Source of the DNA: Carya illinoinensis
Taxonomy: Eukaryota > Streptophyta > Magnoliopsida > Fagales > Juglandaceae
DNA length: 64,000 nt
Assembly (NCBI RefSeq): GCF_018687715.1
Contig: NC_056760.1
Span: 38,206,001-38,270,000, forward strand
Direction of reading: 5' to 3'
Shown here: positions 61,040 to 64,000 of the stretch, one piece after another
Numbering within the stretch: the stretch's first letter is position 1
Layout: the number at the start of each line of letters is the position of its first letter
Program-made: the position numbers and the translations under genes
Notes under the pieces: model-generated
The model's input: the letters and a program-made list of their open reading frames with translations, nothing else
Told to the model about the DNA's origin: nothing
Databases searched by the model: none

Positions 61040-64000
61040 TGTAACAGCCCGCTAAAAATTCAATTAAGGAATTTCTATTGACTTTAGGAACCTCGGGAAA
61101 ACTCTGTAAGTTTACACGAATCGACTAATCGCATAAATTTTAGCCTGTCAACATAGTTAGTGTTATCACTCACTATGGTGCTAGAAATGCGATTTTAATT
61201 ATTGGAGATAGTTAGAAGTGTCAAAATGTATTATGGTTTGTGCCATTAGACTCGGAGGGTTATTTAAAGTCTTATGGCGCAATAACATTTTTTTCATATT
61301 TTCGGTCAAAACGTCTGTTTTAAACTGTAGATATTATTGGATAAAAAGAAATATCTTGAGGTAATTTTCGTGAATATTATTGGGTAAAAATATTTTGAGT
61401 TGAGTTTTATAGATATTATTAGATAAAATATTATGAGATAATCTTTTATAGATATTTTGGGTAGGAGAAACCTACACTCAACTCTCAACTCCAGCCTCAT
61501 CTCTTCCATATCTCATCCATAATTATCTCCAGCCACCTCTCCCCACGAAATTATCTAATTACACCTTCCAATAAAAGATTATCAAACACTCTCTCTCGGA
61601 CAGCTTTTAGGAGGTCTTTTGCACGCCCATTTCGAAGCTGTTGTAAGTGTTTTATCATAAAGTCTCCTTCATATAAGTTGTTCCTTTTTGAGTCTAGTTT
61701 ACATGGATATCTTATTTGCCCCATTTGAAGATCATTTGGTCAGTCAAATATTGTATAAACTATAGAAAGGTCATTCTGGGAGATAAACTGGAGAATATGT
61801 TATAGTTTGGAGTTTTTGACCAAGTTAATGGATAGATATTGGTCCGAAATTTTTATGGAGTATTGTTAACATGTATATGTGACTATTGGTTGAGGATTTT
61901 TGCATGATTAAAGGTTTTGATGAAAGATTTACTTAGATTTAGAAACTTAGAAACTGGAAGAAGAAAAACAGTTTCTGTTTTGAGAAAGTTTAACTCTTTG
62001 GTGGTCTAAACCTATTCTAATGACTTTGATAATTTTATTGGAAGATCCTAAGCATCTTATATACATGTTATATTATTATTTTGAAGATATTTGATGTTAG
62101 TTTCAAAGATATGAAATTTTATGCAAAGAGATATTCAGATAAGCCAAAGTGTGGATATTCTTGGCTAAATTTATATTTTGGTTAATTTCTAACCATGTGA
62201 TCTTGAATTAGAAGCTTATATATGTTTTAGGATATCTTTTTAAACCAGGTGATGGTTTGGTTTGAAGATCATATATTTATAAGTCATAGATCAAGAGATT
62301 TATCAAAACTAGTTGAGGAAAAAGTTTCTGTTTTTGGACTAAGTGTAAAACCAAAAACTCCAAATGTTATTTTGTGATTTTGGTGACTTTAGTTTGATGA
62401 TTTAAAGCATAGTTGATGTTAGGATGATATTATGAATATGTTAGAAGTAAGATTTGATTTTTGAAATTTTTGGAGATGTTTTGATTTAAGGTCAAAACTT
62501 GTGATTCAAGTGCTTGGATATTTTTTACAAAAAAGTTTGGTGTTGATTATTAGCTTTTTCTAAATGGATGTTTTAAGTATGGTTTTGAACTTAGGATTGG
62601 AAGATGTTTGTTGCAAAATTTTGATTTAAGTATGAGTTTTGAAGTTGGAAGGAATTGCAACAAAAATCAAGGGAAATGGCCTATGGATTTTTGGCCATAG
62701 TGTGTTTTCCATGGTTGTGATTAATTTTAAATTTTTCTAAATTGATATTTGAGTTGAGGATAAAATTTACATGAGGCATGTAAATTTTGGTGACTTTTGG
62801 AGTTAGTATGCAAAATCCTTAAGTTATGGGTAAAACGGTCATTTTCCTACATGTAGAAAGTAAAATGAAAATTTTACTCTTTAAGTTAGTATTTTTCCAT
62901 ATTTCAAATTATTAGTGATTTAGTGCTAACTTTTAGAATCACTAATTACAGTTTCTCGTGATCGCGCTTAAGGTTTTATAAGAAACGCGGAGATCGAGGT
63001 AAGTTAGCTTTTAACTTACTAGCAGTCTACTGTGTATGTGTGCTAAGTAAAAGAATTACAGTGTATTTATGTATGTTATCATATATGTCATGCAATGCCA
63101 AGTTATCATGTAATTGTCTATTATACAGAATTTATTCTGTCATCAATTTTTATCTGTTACACAATATATTCTGTCATGTATTACTATACATTACAAATAT
63201 GTCATGCTAAATATGTTGTCTGTTATATGTTATGGCATGTTACGAAATGTTACTATCTCAAGTTGGTTATGTATTTCAAATTATGTTCAAGTCACGTTAT
63301 GTTACGTCAGGGCTTCAGTCCTTTCATATTCCAGTCACGTTTCATCTTGAGTATATTCAGTTTATGTATAATACATGGGGCCACAACAACTGTGGAGTAT
63401 GTATTTAACTACAATTGTGATGCGTAAAATACATGGGACCACAACAACTGTGGAGTATGTATTTTTCATGTTAAGTCAAGTTTGTGTAGAATACATGGGG
63501 CCACAACAACTGTGGAGTATGTATTTACACGTAGAATACATGGGGCCACAACAACTGTGGAGTATGTATTTTTCATGTTAAGTCAAGTTTGTGTAAAATA
63601 CATGGGGCCACAACAACTGTGGAGTATGTATTTTTAAATGTTAAGTCAAGTTTGTGTAGAATACATGGGGCCACAACAACTGTGGAGTATGTATTTACAC
63701 GTAGAATACATGGGGCCACAACAACTGTGGAGTATGTATTTTTCATGTTAAGTCAAGTTTGTGTAGAATACATGGGGCCACAACAACTGTGGAGTATGTA
63801 TTTACACGTAGAATACATGGGGCCACAACAACTGTGGAGTATGTATTTTTCATGTTAATTCAAGTTTCAGAGCAAGTTCATGCTAAGTCAAGTTTCAGAT
63901 CAAGTTCATGTCAAGTCAAGTTCACTTCATGATTCAATTTAAGCTATGTCAATTATGTTATGTTGTACACTAAGTTATGCTTTAATTACTTATGAATTTG
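61040..64000 (+). repeat. 3' LTR, partial (cut by window end)
   Basis: It is collinear with 55317-58277 at a constant offset of 5,723 bp. The remaining 534 bp and the target-site duplication lie outside the window. Confidence 0.95.
63370..63847 (+). repeat. Nine-copy hairpin array in the 3' LTR
   Basis: This is the same array as at 57647-58124, with the same copy number, spacer order and copy-2 variant. That agrees with recent insertion and no array slippage since. Confidence 0.93.

Larger units (their letters stand above)
55317..64000 (+). mobile_element. Very young, non-autonomous Gypsy-type LTR retrotransposon (runs off the window)
   Basis: The 5' LTR is 55317-58811 (3,495 bp, TGTAACAGCCCG...GGGGCGTCACA). 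The 3' LTR begins at 61040 and is cut by the window end. The LTRs show one visible mismatch (55531 A, 61254 G) and no indel across 2,961 bp. Next to the 5' LTR, TGGTATCAGAGC (58815-58826) is the initiator-methionine tRNA primer site. Before the 3' LTR is the polypurine tract AGGAGGGGAGAT (61028-61039), preceded by ATTTCGAGGACGAAAT, the usual end of plant Tekay/Del-type chromovirus pol. The internal part is only 2,228 bp, against over 4 kb in autonomous relatives, and has no intact gag-pol. Strand given is the retroelement sense. It likely moved recently using proteins from a relative. Confidence 0.9.

Overview
This is plant nuclear DNA. It has intron-containing genes with GT-AG splice sites, a cytosolic Hsp70 ending in EEVD, a SIAMESE-RELATED cell-cycle inhibitor, and Copia, Gypsy, LINE, CACTA, Harbinger and Mutator-type transposon remains in AT-rich sequence. 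The recurring AT-rich repeat families look like those of a woody core eudicot, possibly Fagales (Juglandaceae-like). The taxon is an inference from memory. I saw no rRNA, tRNA or CRISPR.

Left part (1-25.4 kb) is gene-bearing, and every confident gene is on the minus strand. In order: a five-exon gene for a conserved 302-aa protein of unknown function (381-4866, 2.8-kb last intron carrying a MITE); an imperfect segmental duplication with a Harbinger transposase fragment between the copies (5.0-8.1 kb); a two-exon cytosolic Hsp70 with a perfect heat-shock element just upstream of its TATA box (8395-11096, promoter to 11.26 kb); a complete but coding-dead 4.8-kb Copia retrotransposon (13741-18558) with 270-bp LTRs and a 5-bp target duplication; a small two-exon gene of unknown function (19743-20316); and a seven-exon WD40 gene (21475-25189).

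Middle part (25.4-50 kb) is gene-poor. It holds a field of GCTGCAA-type repeats (about 28.06-28.85 kb) with a related patch near 40.6-40.84 kb, a roughly 160-175-bp direct repeat flanking 13 kb, a LINE fragment (38.9-39.5 kb), the single-exon SMR-type gene (42144-42659), a complete 591-bp CACTA-type element with intact ends (43552-44142), and a decayed Gypsy pol on the minus strand (about 46.8-48.5 kb). One exon-like stretch (29347-29460) hints at a spliced gene I could not assemble.

Right part (50-64 kb) is transposon-dominated. A cluster of AT-rich MITE-like repeats (52.3-53.5 kb) and a LINE remnant (53.96-55.32 kb) are followed by a very large LTR retrotransposon starting at 55317 and running off the window. 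Its 3.5-kb LTRs show only one visible mismatch over the 2,961 bp that can be compared, yet its internal region is only 2.2 kb, its gag/pol is ruined, and it carries an intact 142-codon antisense ORF with its own TATA-like box and upstream repeats. Each LTR holds a nine-copy array of a hairpin-forming motif. This young, non-autonomous element with an antisense cargo gene is the most unusual object in the window.
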